Source of the DNA: RXIX01 sp003989075
GTDB taxonomy: Bacteria > Pseudomonadota > Gammaproteobacteria > Competibacterales > Competibacteraceae
NCBI GenBank assembly: GCA_029780415.1
Contig: JAKOYN010000065.1
Location: forward strand, 1-29,015
DNA length: 29,015 nucleotides
Direction of reading: 5' to 3'
Part shown: one piece after another, positions 15,961-24,328 of the stretch
Layout of the letters: each line of letters opens with the position of its first letter
Numbering within the stretch: the stretch's first letter is position 1
Program-made: the position numbers and the translations under genes
The notes under the pieces: generated by a model
The model's input: only the letters and a program-made list of their open reading frames with translations
Database searches by the model: none
Told to the model about the DNA's origin: nothing

Positions 15961-15976
15961 GGCTAGTTTGCTAGCC
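15961..15976. repeat. Small perfect hairpin in the 15920-16200 intergenic region
   Basis: GGCTAG, loop TTTG, CTAGCC. It lies between divergent genes, upstream of the HdeA-like gene. It has no T-run and may be an operator or transcript-start structure. The remaining 15920-16200 holds AT-rich promoter-like DNA around 16036-16072 but no gene. Confidence 0.3.
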
Positions 15977-16200
15977 TTGCAGCGCAAAAGCTACTGCATA
16001 CCCACCATGCCAGCAGCTCAATCCGGGAAAGTACATATTGTGAAACGCTTTTTCTGTGCTAGGTTTTATAGAGAGCGCACTTGAAACGGGTGCCCGGAGT
16101 CACGGATGCTTAGGATCAAGTACGCTGCGCCGCGCCCTGGTCTTGCAGGCCGTCAGCCCTGGCGGCCGATCGGGCATGCGCAGAAGACTGGAGGTGTATC

Positions 16201-16476
16201 ATGTTGACTTATGAAGACTGCGTCGGTCTGACCGACCTGGACGAAGAGGAAATCGAGGCTATCGCCCAGCACGAGCATGTACCGGAAATCATCGCCGCTG
16301 AACTGGGCTGCTGTCTGGTGCATGAGCCGCAAGCGGGCGTAGGACGGATCCGGCAAATGCTCCGCGAAGATGCCGAAGAAGCCCGCCAGCATGGCCACCC
16401 GCAGGAAGCGATTCACTGGCAGCAGGTGCTCGACCACTTTAATGCCACCCATCCCGTGCTGCGCGAAGCAGCCTAA
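16201..16476 (+). CDS. Small conserved hypothetical protein, 91 residues
   Basis: The protein is acidic and mostly helical, starting MLTYEDCVGLTDLDEEEIEAI, then AQHEHVPEIIAAELG, and ending in a helix HWQQVLDHFNATHPVL. A good ribosome site (GGAGG) lies 7 bp before ATG 16201. I recognise the N-terminal pattern (YEDC, DL.EEEI.AIA.HEH.PE) as a widespread small proteobacterial family of unknown function. There are no membrane segments and no signal peptide. His, Cys and Glu residues could bind a metal, but no motif is firm. The next gene is 106 bp on in the same direction. Function is not assigned. Confidence 0.75.
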   Translation: MLTYEDCVGLTDLDEEEIEAIAQHEHVPEIIAAELGCCLVHEPQAGVGRIRQMLREDAEEARQHGHPQEAIHWQQVLDHFNATHPVLREAA

Positions 16477-16582
16477 GTATCGACCGTCGTCGGGTCGCGG
16501 CGCCGACCTGACCCCGGCCAGTATGCCGCGCCGAATCAGCGGGCGCGGTCTCGACTGATCCCGACGTGGAGTTCTGCCCTGC

Positions 16583-17962
16583 ATGCGCGTGCGCACGCTC
16601 AGTCTTTTCCTGTTCATCGGCAGTTTCTGGATGCTGAATCTGGCGCAAGCGACGGAAACTGCGCTTGATCGCTACGTTGCCCGGCCTGATTCGCATTACA
16701 GTTTCAGCGAATACCGCAGCCAGCGCGAATTCGGCTACAACGCCTACTTTCTCAAGATGACCTCCCAGCAGTGGCGCAGCGCCGCTGAGGTCGACCGGCC
16801 GATCTGGGAACACGAAGTCCTGATCGTCATGCCGCAATTTGGGCTGGACAGCAGCGATACGGCGGTGCTGCTGATCGATGGCGGCGACAATGACGGCACG
16901 CTGCTTGATGAAGTGGATTCGGCAGTGGGCGCAGCTGCGGTCGCCACCGGTGCGGTGCTGGCGGTGGTGCGGCAGATACCCAATCAGCCGCTGTACTTTG
17001 CCGATGAACCCGGCCGGGCGCGCAAGGAAGACGCGATTCTTGCCTATAGCCTGGACAAGGCGCTGGACACGGGCGACCCTGAATGGGCGGTGCATCTGGC
17101 AATGACCAAGGCGGCGGTGCGCGCCATGGACACGGTGCAGAGCTTCGCCGCCAGCAAGGGGAAAATCATCCGCGATTTCCTGGTGCTGGGCGGTTCCAAG
17201 CGCGGCTGGACCACCTGGCTGACTGCAGCGGTCGATCCCCGGGTCAAGGCCATTGTGCCAGCCTCGATCGACATGCCCAACCTGGGCCAGCAGTTTATCC
17301 ACCATTGGGAGGCCTATGGCTTCTATGCGCCGGCGCTGAGTGATTACGTAGCCTTCGATCTGCCCTGCCGACTGCAAACCCCACAGGGCCAGGCGCTGCT
17401 GCAGGTGATCGATCCCTACGCCTATCGTGAACGCTACACCTTGCCCAAGCTGCTGCTCAATGCCACCGGCGACCAGTTCTTCGTCACCGATTCCTCGCAG
17501 CTCTATTACGCCGATCTTCCCGGCCCAAAATGGCTGCGCTACACCCCCAACACCGATCACAAGCAAAGCGATGATACGGTCATCAAGGCCTTGCCGTGGA
17601 TCGATGACATTCTCGACAACAAGACCAGCCCAAACATCGAATGGAAGCTGACCCGGCGCGGTGCCCTGTGGGTGCGCACTTCGCAGCCCCCCAAATCAGT
17701 GCGGCTGTGGCAGGCCAGTAATCCGGATGCACGCGATTTTCGCCTGGAAACGCTCGGCCCGGTCTGGACCAGCCAAACCCTGCAGGCACGCCCCAACGGC
17801 CTTTATGCGGCGCGGCTGCAGGCACCAGCACGCGGCTGGACAGCGTTCATGATCGAAGTCAGCTTCGAAACCGCCGGCGCGCTGGAACCGGAACAGGTCT
17901 ACACCACCGGTGTCCAGATCTTCCCCGATACGCTGCCCCACGCAGGCAGCGCCTGCCGCTAG
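16583..17962 (+). CDS. PhoPQ-activated pathogenicity-related protein (PqaA-like), secreted alpha/beta hydrolase
   Basis: This 459-residue protein starts with a signal peptide (core LSLFLFIGSFWMLNLAQA, cut near QA-TE at about 23). The PhoPQ_related (PF10142) family is recognised from ALDRYVARPDSHYSF, LLIDGGDNDG (97-106), VRQIPNQPLYF (129-139) and FLVLGGSKRGWTTWLTA (199-215), where Ser205 sits in a nucleophile-elbow-like position. PASIDMPNL follows. Family members were named for PhoP/PhoQ-dependent expression; their substrate is unknown. A GGAG ribosome site lies at 16566-16569. I see no clear PhoP box upstream. Its TAG shares CTAG with the convergent acyl-CoA ligase gene. Confidence 0.85.
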   Translation: MRVRTLSLFLFIGSFWMLNLAQATETALDRYVARPDSHYSFSEYRSQREFGYNAYFLKMTSQQWRSAAEVDRPIWEHEVLIVMPQFGLDSSDTAVLLIDGGDNDGTLLDEVDSAVGAAAVATGAVLAVVRQIPNQPLYFADEPGRARKEDAILAYSLDKALDTGDPEWAVHLAMTKAAVRAMDTVQSFAASKGKIIRDFLVLGGSKRGWTTWLTAAVDPRVKAIVPASIDMPNLGQQFIHHWEAYGFYAPALSDYVAFDLPCRLQTPQGQALLQVIDPYAYRERYTLPKLLLNATGDQFFVTDSSQLYYADLPGPKWLRYTPNTDHKQSDDTVIKALPWIDDILDNKTSPNIEWKLTRRGALWVRTSQPPKSVRLWQASNPDARDFRLETLGPVWTSQTLQARPNGLYAARLQAPARGWTAFMIEVSFETAGALEPEQVYTTGVQIFPDTLPHAGSACR

Positions 17963-19491
17963 TGCTCGCGCTCGCGCAATTCCCGCCGCAGCATCTTGCC
18001 CGCCGCCGAAATCGGCAGAGCCGTCACGAATTCGATCGTGCGCGGTATCTTGTAGCGGGCCAGGTGCTCGCCAAGATGCGCCAATAATTCCCCGGCACTG
18101 ACGCTCTGCCCCGGCTTGCTGATCACGTAGGCCTTGCCGACCTCGCCCCACTTGGGATCGGGCACGCCAACCACCGCGCACTGAAATACCGCCGGGTGCC
18201 GGTATAGCGCCGCTTCGATTTCGGCCGGATAGACGTTCTCACCGCCGGAGATGAACATGTCCTTGAGCCGGTCAACGATGTAGAAATAGCCCTCAGCATC
18301 GTAGCGGGCCAGATCGCCGGTGTGGAACCAGCCGGCGACATCGATCACATCCGCCCAGGCCGCGGCGTTGTTGAAATAACCCGACGCAATGCTGGGACCT
18401 TTCAGCACCAGTTCGCCGACTTCGCCGGGTCCGAGCGGTCGGTTGCCAGCATCGACGACACGGGCATCGATATAGAAGTTGGGCCGGCCAATGCTGCCCG
18501 CCTTGCGAATCGCGTCTTCGGGAGCCAGCGCGAATAGACCGGGCCCGAACTCGGTCATGCCGAAACCCTGCTTGAAGCGGATCCCCTTCTCGGCGGTGTA
18601 TTGCTCGACCAGCGGCACCGGCAGGGGCGCACCACCGCTGGTGCAAAAACGCAGCGAACCCAGATCGACCTCGTTCCAGGCCGCCGTCTGGGTCAGCATC
18701 TGGTACATCGCCGGCACCGCCGCGAACACCGTAGCCCGCTCACGCTCGATCAGACGCAACACCTGATCCGCATCAAAACGTTTCAGCAGCACCGTGACGC
18801 CACCCAGAATCACTTGCGGCAGGGTGTACACAAACAGGCCGCCAACGTGGAACAGCGGAAATACGTTGACGTAGATATCGCCGCGCTGCAGATCATGAAT
18901 CATCGTGTTGAGCGCATTCCAGGCAATCTGGCGATGACTGATCTGCGCGCCCTTGGGCAGGCCGGTCGTGCCGCCGGTAAAGACAATGGCGGCGATATCC
19001 TCCTCGACCAGGGTTTCGCAACGGCGTGGTGTGGCCGGCGCGGCATCCAGCAGATCGGCATAATGCCGACTGCCGGCAATGCCCGGACCGTTGAGGTGTA
19101 TCCAGTGCCGCAGCGGCGTTTCCACCTGCGCCAGCTCGGCGACGCCGTCACGAAAGGTATCGTCATAGAGCAGCACGGTCGGGGTGACCCCGGCCAGAAT
19201 CTGCTGCAGCTCACGCCAGTGCAGCCGCCAGTTCAGGGCGGTATGAATCGCGCCGAGTTTGCCACAGGCGAACAGCAGATCAAGATGCTCCACCCCGTCC
19301 TGAGCCAGGATCGCCACCCGGTCGCCATGTCCGATGCTGGCCAGCTCAGCCAGAGCATTGGCCAGCCGGTTGGCGCGCTCATCCATCTGCGCGTAGCTCA
19401 GACGCAGTTCCGGAGTTTGACCGGTGTCCACAATGGCGAGCGCATCCGGACTGTAGAGCGCCCGCCGGCCCAGGTAATCGCCGATGTACAT
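17959..19491 (-). CDS. AMP-forming acyl-CoA ligase (long/medium-chain type)
   Basis: This is a 510-residue ANL-family enzyme. FTGGTTGLPKGA (171-182) is the ATP P-loop, QGFGMTEFGPG the A5 motif, GWFHTGDLARYD the A7/A8 hinge and SAAGKMLRREL near the end supplies Lys499, the catalytic lysine that is often acetylated. It should activate a carboxylic acid to its CoA ester through an acyl-AMP; the chain or aromatic substrate cannot be told. GGAPLP near the middle is common in fatty-acyl ligases. Start ATG 19491 gives a usual N-terminus (YIGDYLGRRALYSPD). It lies downstream of queE on the same strand with 118 bp between, so it probably has its own promoter. Confidence 0.92.
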   Translation of the reverse strand: MYIGDYLGRRALYSPDALAIVDTGQTPELRLSYAQMDERANRLANALAELASIGHGDRVAILAQDGVEHLDLLFACGKLGAIHTALNWRLHWRELQQILAGVTPTVLLYDDTFRDGVAELAQVETPLRHWIHLNGPGIAGSRHYADLLDAAPATPRRCETLVEEDIAAIVFTGGTTGLPKGAQISHRQIAWNALNTMIHDLQRGDIYVNVFPLFHVGGLFVYTLPQVILGGVTVLLKRFDADQVLRLIERERATVFAAVPAMYQMLTQTAAWNEVDLGSLRFCTSGGAPLPVPLVEQYTAEKGIRFKQGFGMTEFGPGLFALAPEDAIRKAGSIGRPNFYIDARVVDAGNRPLGPGEVGELVLKGPSIASGYFNNAAAWADVIDVAGWFHTGDLARYDAEGYFYIVDRLKDMFISGGENVYPAEIEAALYRHPAVFQCAVVGVPDPKWGEVGKAYVISKPGQSVSAGELLAHLGEHLARYKIPRTIEFVTALPISAAGKMLRRELREREH

Positions 19492-19609
19492 GGTGTTTGC
19501 TTCCTCGCTGGAGTGGCTGATACCGCTGCTCCCGACCAGGGTCCGTGCCGGGAACCATCGCTGTCTCGACAGTATAGAAACCCGCCAGCGCGAAACGCGG
19601 CCGCACCGC

Positions 19610-20257
19610 TCAGGGTATGCCGAGCAGCTTGTGGGTTTGCAGGCTCAGCCGCCATTGCGGATGAGCCAGGCAATAGGCCACGGCGGCCTGGGTGTGGACT
19701 TCCCGTTCGGAACCATCCAGCGGCTGCAGGAAGAAATAGCGGAAATCGAGATCGATGAAGCGCGTGGGCTGGGCTTCGGGTTCGATCTGCGGATAAACCA
19801 GCTTCAGTTCATCGCCCCGGGTCAGGCGCAGAGGAGCGCCCGCTTTGGGACTGACGCAAATCCAGTCGAGGCCGGGCGGGGCCGGCAGGGTGCCGTTGGT
19901 TTCCACCGCCACCGTAAAACCGGCCATGTGCAGCGCTTCGATCAGCGGTGCATCCAGTTGCAACAGCGGCTCGCCACCGGTGCAAACCACATAGGGTTGT
20001 GCGCCGGGCAGGGTTGTGGCGGGCCAGTGACCGGCAATCGCCTGGGCAAGCTGCGCCGCAGTGGCGAACCGGCCACCACCGGGCCCATCGGTGCCGATGA
20101 AATCAGTGTCGCAGAACCGGCAGATGGCCGCAGCCCGGTCGATTTCGCGACCGCTCCACAAATTGCAGCCCGCAAAGCGGCAGAACACCGCCGGTCGCCC
20201 GGCCTGTGCGCCTTCGCCCTGCAGAGTGTAAAACAGTTCCTTGACTGCGTAGCTCAT
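19610..20257 (-). CDS. queE: 7-carboxy-7-deazaguanine synthase
   Basis: This 215-residue radical SAM enzyme makes CDG from the QueD product in the preQ0 pathway. The cysteine pattern C31-X14-C46-X2-C49 (GCNLWSG then ICRFCDTDF) is the unusual CX14CX2C signature of the extended-loop QueE group. FYTLQGEGAQAGRPA at 9-23 is the QueE N-terminal motif and VVCTGGEPLLQ carries the GGE SAM contact. ATG 20257 lies 13 bp after the stop of the QueD-fusion gene; a longer open frame upstream would overlap that gene. Last gene of queF-queC-queD-queE. Confidence 0.95.
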   Translation of the reverse strand: MSYAVKELFYTLQGEGAQAGRPAVFCRFAGCNLWSGREIDRAAAICRFCDTDFIGTDGPGGGRFATAAQLAQAIAGHWPATTLPGAQPYVVCTGGEPLLQLDAPLIEALHMAGFTVAVETNGTLPAPPGLDWICVSPKAGAPLRLTRGDELKLVYPQIEPEAQPTRFIDLDFRYFFLQPLDGSEREVHTQAAVAYCLAHPQWRLSLQTHKLLGIP

Positions 20258-20270
20258 GCTGCGGCCACCC

Positions 20271-21356
20271 TCAGTCCGGTGGCAATGGATCGGCAGCGCC
20301 CCAGTACAGCACCGCTCCACAACCCGGCGTCTGTTCCAGGTCGATGCGTTCAAGTGCCGGCAGCCGCCCGGCCAGAACGGGACGCATCCAGCGCAGCAGG
20401 CTCGCCGGATCGGCATCGTCTGGCCCGGCCAGGGCATCGAGCCGCTGATGATCCAACTCGCGGTAAACCGGCTCGAAGCGCGCTTTCACTTCGCCATAAT
20501 CGACCGTCCAGCCCATGACCGCATCCAGCGGCGCACGCAGATGCAGGCGAATCCGGTAGCTGTGACCATGCAGACGATGCCGACTATCGTCCGCCGGAGC
20601 ACGGCGCAGGCTCAGGGCACTGTCAAACAGCCGTTCCTTCCAGATACGGTACTGCGTGCCCTGATAATGACAGCCGGCGCTGGCGGTCTCGTAGACGGTG
20701 ACCCAGGATAGCGTCGGCAACGTCCCATGCAGGCGCTGCCAGATCCAGGCCGCCAGCCGTTCGCTGGTCGGATTCTCCAGGCCGGGCAGGGTGTTCAGGC
20801 AGGCATGGTGCAACTCAGCCTGCAGCGGCGCCCAAGCCGACTCCAGGCGTTCACCGTCCAGTTCCGGCTCCGCGCCCGCACCGGCATGCAGGATCACCTC
20901 GAAACCATGACCGTGCATCCGTCCGCAGGGATGTCCCGCCGGCACATTTGGCAACTGGTGCGCGGCCTCGAAGCGAAACCGCCGCCAGCAACCGACGCGG
21001 TGGTGCGCATCCAGAGTCACACCCTGCCCGGGAGCGCTGCCCAGGCTGATGCGTTCCAGACCAGGCAGTTCGAGCCGCGCCCACAGCCAGTGCGCCAGTT
21101 CGGCATCGGTCGGCACGGGCAGATGCTCGTTGAGCAGGGCGTAATCCAGCGGTGCCGCCACCGCGCGCAGCCGTTCACTCAAAGCATCGCTCTCGGCACC
21201 TGGAAACGGTGCCCAATCCGGCGGCAGCAGGGCACGCACCCGGACCTGAAAGCCATGCCCATGCAGACGACCGGCGCGATGTCCTTCGGGCAGGCCGGGG
21301 ATGTGCCGGGCGGCTTCGAAGGATGCGGCGGCGCTGGTATAGATACGCTCGTTCAT
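20271..21356 (-). CDS. Triple-domain QueD/PTPS fusion (6-carboxytetrahydropterin synthase-like)
   Basis: The protein has 361 residues, three times the length of ordinary QueD (about 120). Three tandem PTPS-fold repeats are visible by their RxHGH zinc motif: domain 1 about 1-122 (RLHGHGF, H32/H34), domain 2 about 123-233 (RMHGHGF, H148/H150), domain 3 about 234-361 (RLHGHSY, H263/H265). Domain 1 lacks the first zinc His (Arg instead) and the catalytic Cys (Ala28). Domain 2 has zinc His133, Cys144 (GHPCGR) and Glu223, but His183 replaces the catalytic Asp. Domain 3 lacks zinc His and Cys yet keeps Asp302-His303 (LDHQRL) and Glu341. The pattern suggests one composite active site per chain. It overlaps queC by 4 nt and precedes queE, so it is almost surely the QueD step of this operon. 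Confidence 0.9.
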   Translation of the reverse strand: MNERIYTSAAASFEAARHIPGLPEGHRAGRLHGHGFQVRVRALLPPDWAPFPGAESDALSERLRAVAAPLDYALLNEHLPVPTDAELAHWLWARLELPGLERISLGSAPGQGVTLDAHHRVGCWRRFRFEAAHQLPNVPAGHPCGRMHGHGFEVILHAGAGAEPELDGERLESAWAPLQAELHHACLNTLPGLENPTSERLAAWIWQRLHGTLPTLSWVTVYETASAGCHYQGTQYRIWKERLFDSALSLRRAPADDSRHRLHGHSYRIRLHLRAPLDAVMGWTVDYGEVKARFEPVYRELDHQRLDALAGPDDADPASLLRWMRPVLAGRLPALERIDLEQTPGCGAVLYWGAADPLPPD

Positions 21357-22036
21357 GGCGGATCGGCGCGGAACCGCTCCAGCAGGGGATCCGCAATCCC
21401 GGCCTCGGCAAAGCCCCGGGCGCGCAGCACGCAGGCCGGGCAACTACCACAGGGCGGGCGCTGACCGTGATAGCAGGTGTGGCTGTCGGCTAGCGCCTCC
21501 AAGGCACCCAGTTCACGCGCCATACGCACCGTGTCGGCTTTGGATTTGTGCATCAGTGGGGTGTGCAGGGTGAAATCGCAGTCCATGCCCAGGCTGATTG
21601 CCTGTTCCAGCGCGCTGATGGTGCCCTGCCGGCAATCGGGATAACCGCTGTAATCGGTCTGGGCGACACCGGTGACCAGATGGCGAATGCCACGCGGATA
21701 GGCATAAGCGGCGGCGAAGGTCAGAAAAATCAGATTGCGGCCGGGAACAAAGGTATTGGGCAGCGCGGTGGAATTCTCCGCCGCACCCTGCACCGCAATC
21801 CCGGGATCGGTCAGGGCATTACCGCCGAGCGCTGCAAAGGTGTTGATCGGCAACACCGCGTATGGCACCGCAGCGCGCGCGGCGATGGTCCGGGCGCAGT
21901 CCAGCTCGATGCGGTGGCGCTGGCCATAATCGAAACTCAGCGCCTCGACCTGGCCAGCGCCGAACCGGTGCAACGCCCAATACAGACAGGTGGTGGAATC
22001 CTGCCCGCCGGACAGGACGACCAAGGCACGGGTCAT
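21353..22036 (-). CDS. queC: 7-cyano-7-deazaguanine (preQ0) synthase
   Basis: This 227-residue enzyme turns CDG into preQ0 using ATP and ammonia. The PP-loop SGGQDSTTC at 9-17 and FDYGQRHRIEL near 39-49 are diagnostic. The C-terminal zinc site is CYHGQRPPCGSCPAC (four cysteines). FVPGRNLIFL and DYSGYPDCR are further family motifs. Start ATG 22036 overlaps the queF stop by 4 nt (ATGA), and its own stop overlaps the QueD-fusion start in the same way, so translation is coupled along the operon. Length is normal. Confidence 0.97.
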   Translation of the reverse strand: MTRALVVLSGGQDSTTCLYWALHRFGAGQVEALSFDYGQRHRIELDCARTIAARAAVPYAVLPINTFAALGGNALTDPGIAVQGAAENSTALPNTFVPGRNLIFLTFAAAYAYPRGIRHLVTGVAQTDYSGYPDCRQGTISALEQAISLGMDCDFTLHTPLMHKSKADTVRMARELGALEALADSHTCYHGQRPPCGSCPACVLRARGFAEAGIADPLLERFRADPP

Positions 22037-22455
22037 GGCAACGCAGCCTGCCCGCTGGCCAGCCGTACGCTGGGCTTGATGGCGATACCACCCCGCGGAG
22101 CGAAATCGCCGCGCACTTCCAACCATTCCGGCTGCAGCAGATCGAACAAATCGCGGGCAATGCGATTGATACTGTTCTCGCTGAACGAGCCCTGGTTGCG
22201 GAAGCTGAACAGGTACAGCTTGAGCGACTTCGATTCCACCAGCCAGCCACGCGGGCAATAGCGGATCAGGATGCGGGCCAGATCAGGCTGACCGGTCACC
22301 GGGCACAGGCAGGTGAACTCGGGACAGTCCAGCTCCACTTCGTAAGGGTACTGTGGGTACAGATTGGCAAAACGTTCCAGGACCTGTGGCGCGTATTCAC
22401 GCGGATATTCGGTCTGGGAGTGACCCAGCAGGGTCAGGCCTTCAATGTCGGACAT
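22033..22455 (-). CDS. queF: NADPH-dependent 7-cyano-7-deazaguanine reductase, short (type I) form
   Basis: This 140-residue enzyme reduces preQ0 to preQ1, committing the pathway to queuosine. ESKSLKLYLFSFRNQG near 74-89 is the QueF motif that binds NADPH. Cys51 in CPVTGQPD is the catalytic Cys that forms the thioimide with preQ0, with Asp58 next to it. The length shows the unimodular YkvM-like form rather than the two-domain E. coli form. It is the first gene of queF-queC-queD-queE, so the operon makes preQ1 from the CPH4 step on; queD's GTP cyclohydrolase partner is not in the window. CATATTATG about 40 bp upstream could hold the -10. Confidence 0.96.
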   Translation of the reverse strand: MSDIEGLTLLGHSQTEYPREYAPQVLERFANLYPQYPYEVELDCPEFTCLCPVTGQPDLARILIRYCPRGWLVESKSLKLYLFSFRNQGSFSENSINRIARDLFDLLQPEWLEVRGDFAPRGGIAIKPSVRLASGQAALP

Positions 22456-22548
22456 GGGTGGATTCCAGCGTTCGGCAACAACGGAAATGGGGAATCATAA
22501 TATGAGGCTGCGCAACTGGCGACGCTTTCGCGGCTGCGCGGCCCTGGG

Positions 22549-23379
22549 TTAGACCACGTCCTCACTGCGCAAGTGCACATCCGGGGCCTGTGGTCCGGAT
22601 TCCGGATCCGGTTCGGACACGAACAGCGGGCAGGGCCGGTCGCTGGCCTGCCAGCGCTCGGCAAACTCGCCCCAGTGCGGATGGCTGTCGCGGCCGGCGT
22701 CCAGATAACCAAGCAGATTTTGAATACTGGCGTTATGGGCACGGGCGCTGCTGCGGGTGCTGAAATAGGCCCAGCGTAGATAAAGTACATAGGTATTGAG
22801 CACGTCGCCTTCGCAATAGCGGTCGATGGCGGCGAAATCCCCGGCCTTAGCCTGCTCGTCTACACTCGCGCCCTGACCGTTCCATTTGCCCGGCAGGCCC
22901 AAGGCGCGCGCAGTTTCATCCAGACCCAGCCTGGGCGAGGCGCCAAAATCGCCGAGCACGTCCATCAGATCGCAATGCCAGTTCGATTCAAAGCGGTAGT
23001 CATAGCCGTAGCGCGGATTGGTGCGGTGCCAGCTATGCGCGCTCAGGCCATGGATCAGGGAGCGCTGCTTGAGTACAGCGGCATCGAAACTGCGCCCGTT
23101 CCAGGTCACCAGTCGCGGCTGCTGCTTATCGATCATCTGCCAGAACCGCGCGAGCAACTCGCGCTCGCTATAGTGGGTGATGCTGGCCGAGCCCAGTTTA
23201 CGCACCCGGTAGCGCTCATATTCACCCTCGCGTTCAATCCGCGCCAGCAAAAATCCCAGGGTGACGATCTCGTTCTGGATCGGCTTGGGCAAAGTCGCCG
23301 GATCGTGATCAGCAGGCAGAATCGCCGCGTCGGGCCGGGTTTCGAGATCGACAATCAGTACATGTTGAGGGTTGGCCAT
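22549..23379 (-). CDS. PolB-related 3'-5' exonuclease (DnaQ-like fold)
   Basis: This is a 276-residue protein of the PF10108 (DNA_pol_B_exo2) family. Exo motif I is VDLET (Asp11, Glu13), motif II lies in VTWNGRSFDAAVL (Asp99) and motif III is YCEGDVLNTY (Asp192), giving the four-acid metal site of DEDD exonucleases. It should trim single-stranded DNA or RNA ends; the real substrate is unknown. ATG 23379 is preferred: an earlier in-frame start adds residues that do not look like protein. It lies upstream of queF on the same strand but with 93 bp between, so it may be separate. It is divergent from the small secreted protein gene at 23525. Confidence 0.88.
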   Translation of the reverse strand: MANPQHVLIVDLETRPDAAILPADHDPATLPKPIQNEIVTLGFLLARIEREGEYERYRVRKLGSASITHYSERELLARFWQMIDKQQPRLVTWNGRSFDAAVLKQRSLIHGLSAHSWHRTNPRYGYDYRFESNWHCDLMDVLGDFGASPRLGLDETARALGLPGKWNGQGASVDEQAKAGDFAAIDRYCEGDVLNTYVLYLRWAYFSTRSSARAHNASIQNLLGYLDAGRDSHPHWGEFAERWQASDRPCPLFVSEPDPESGPQAPDVHLRSEDVV

Positions 23380-23524
23380 GAGATCACCATGCAAGGGCGG
23401 TGGTACGGTTTGAGTGTTCAAGCATAACTGCCTGCTACCACGTAAGCGACCGGGCATTCATTTGGCTACTGTTCAGCCAGCCCCGGTTATCCTGCAGGCC
23501 TGTTCCCTCGCCTCAGGAAATCCG

Positions 23525-23770
23525 ATGAAAACCCTGTTGACGGTCGCCACAGTCGCTACCCTTGGCTTTTCTCCCCTGCCAGCGGTACCGGCCAGCGTGC
23601 CGGTGGCGCTCGAACAACCCGCAGTGTCCCAGACCCGGGAAACCCGCCACCAGCGTGAAGAGCGGCTGCGGGCAACCCAGCGCAGCCAGGAACGCCTGGC
23701 CCGGGAAACCCGCCGCCAGCGCGAGGAGCGGCTGCGTATGGCAGCCCGCCGCACCACTGACCTGACCTAG
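23525..23770 (+). CDS. Small exported, highly charged repeat protein
   Basis: The protein has 81 residues with a signal peptide (KTLLTVATVATLGFSPLPAVPA, cut near PA-SV at about 24). The mature part is one long charged helix of Arg, Glu and Gln with an internal duplication: ETRHQREERLR then ETRRQREERLR, 22 residues apart. It is probably a soluble helical or coiled periplasmic protein. No family is recognised and there are no Cys residues. The start ATG 23525 follows a CAGG-like site and gives a good leader. It is divergent from the exonuclease gene and about 66 bp before the YchJ gene. Confidence 0.6.
   Translation: MKTLLTVATVATLGFSPLPAVPASVPVALEQPAVSQTRETRHQREERLRATQRSQERLARETRRQREERLRMAARRTTDLT
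23634..23736 (+). repeat. Imperfect 37-bp direct repeat inside the charged-helix gene
   Basis: Copies at 23634-23670 and 23700-23736 differ at three bases, and two of those changes are silent. The 66-nt period keeps the reading frame (22 codons), so the repeat is under coding constraint and duplicates a helical segment. Confidence 0.8.
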
Positions 23771-23836
23771 TCGCGACCATTGGATCATTGCCGACTCCGG
23801 CGAAATGGGCAGAGAGCGCCACGCGCGAGGTGATCC

Positions 23837-24280
23837 ATGATGCATTTTTGCCACTCTCCATCCCCGGACGGGAACATGGCCTGTCCATGTGGCTCGACCC
23901 GGCGCTATGCGGTCTGTTGTGGCCCCTGTCTAGCGGGCGACCTGCAACCGGTCACAGCCGAGGCCCTGATGCGCTCGCGCTACTGTGCCTATGTCCTGGG
24001 CCATGAGGATTACCTGCTGCGTACCTGGCACCCGTCCACCCGGCCGGCGCGACTGGATGACAGCACCGGGGATGCCGTGCGCTGGCTGGGCCTGAAGATT
24101 CTGCGCACGGCGGAGGGCGGCGCGGATGACCGCTGCGGAACCGTCACTTTCGTCGCCCGCTACAAGGTCGGCGGACAGGCGCACCGGCTTAGCGAAATCA
24201 GCCGCTTTGTGCGCGAAGCCGACGGCTGGTTCTATATTGATGGCGTGATTGAACCCGAATCCCGCTCCGGCCGGCGTTGA
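23837..24280 (+). CDS. YchJ/UPF0225-family protein
   Basis: This 147-residue protein has an N-terminal SEC-C-like zinc motif CPCGSTRRYAVCCGP (about 16-30). AEALMRSRYCAYVLGHEDYLLRTWHPSTRP (about 41-70) is the YchJ core, a cystatin/NTF2-like fold, followed by LGLKILRT and FVARYKVGG strands. The function is unproven; the zinc motif resembles that of SecA C-termini. GAGGTGATCC lies before ATG 23837, giving a good ribosome site. ATG 23840 is an equal choice. There are no signs of decay. Confidence 0.9.
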   Translation: MMHFCHSPSPDGNMACPCGSTRRYAVCCGPCLAGDLQPVTAEALMRSRYCAYVLGHEDYLLRTWHPSTRPARLDDSTGDAVRWLGLKILRTAEGGADDRCGTVTFVARYKVGGQAHRLSEISRFVREADGWFYIDGVIEPESRSGRR

Positions 24281-24328
24281 ACGGCACCGGTCGTAAAGCA
24301 CCTGCACAATCCGCCAAGGACTTGCCCG

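Noticed and set aside
18601..19758. Long forward ORF opposite the acyl-CoA ligase
   Set aside because: The opposite strand carries all ligase motifs; the forward reading shows no domain.
22456..22548. preQ1 riboswitch upstream of queF
   Set aside because: No preQ1 aptamer-like pseudoknot pattern could be recognised in this short leader; only a possible -10 is visible.
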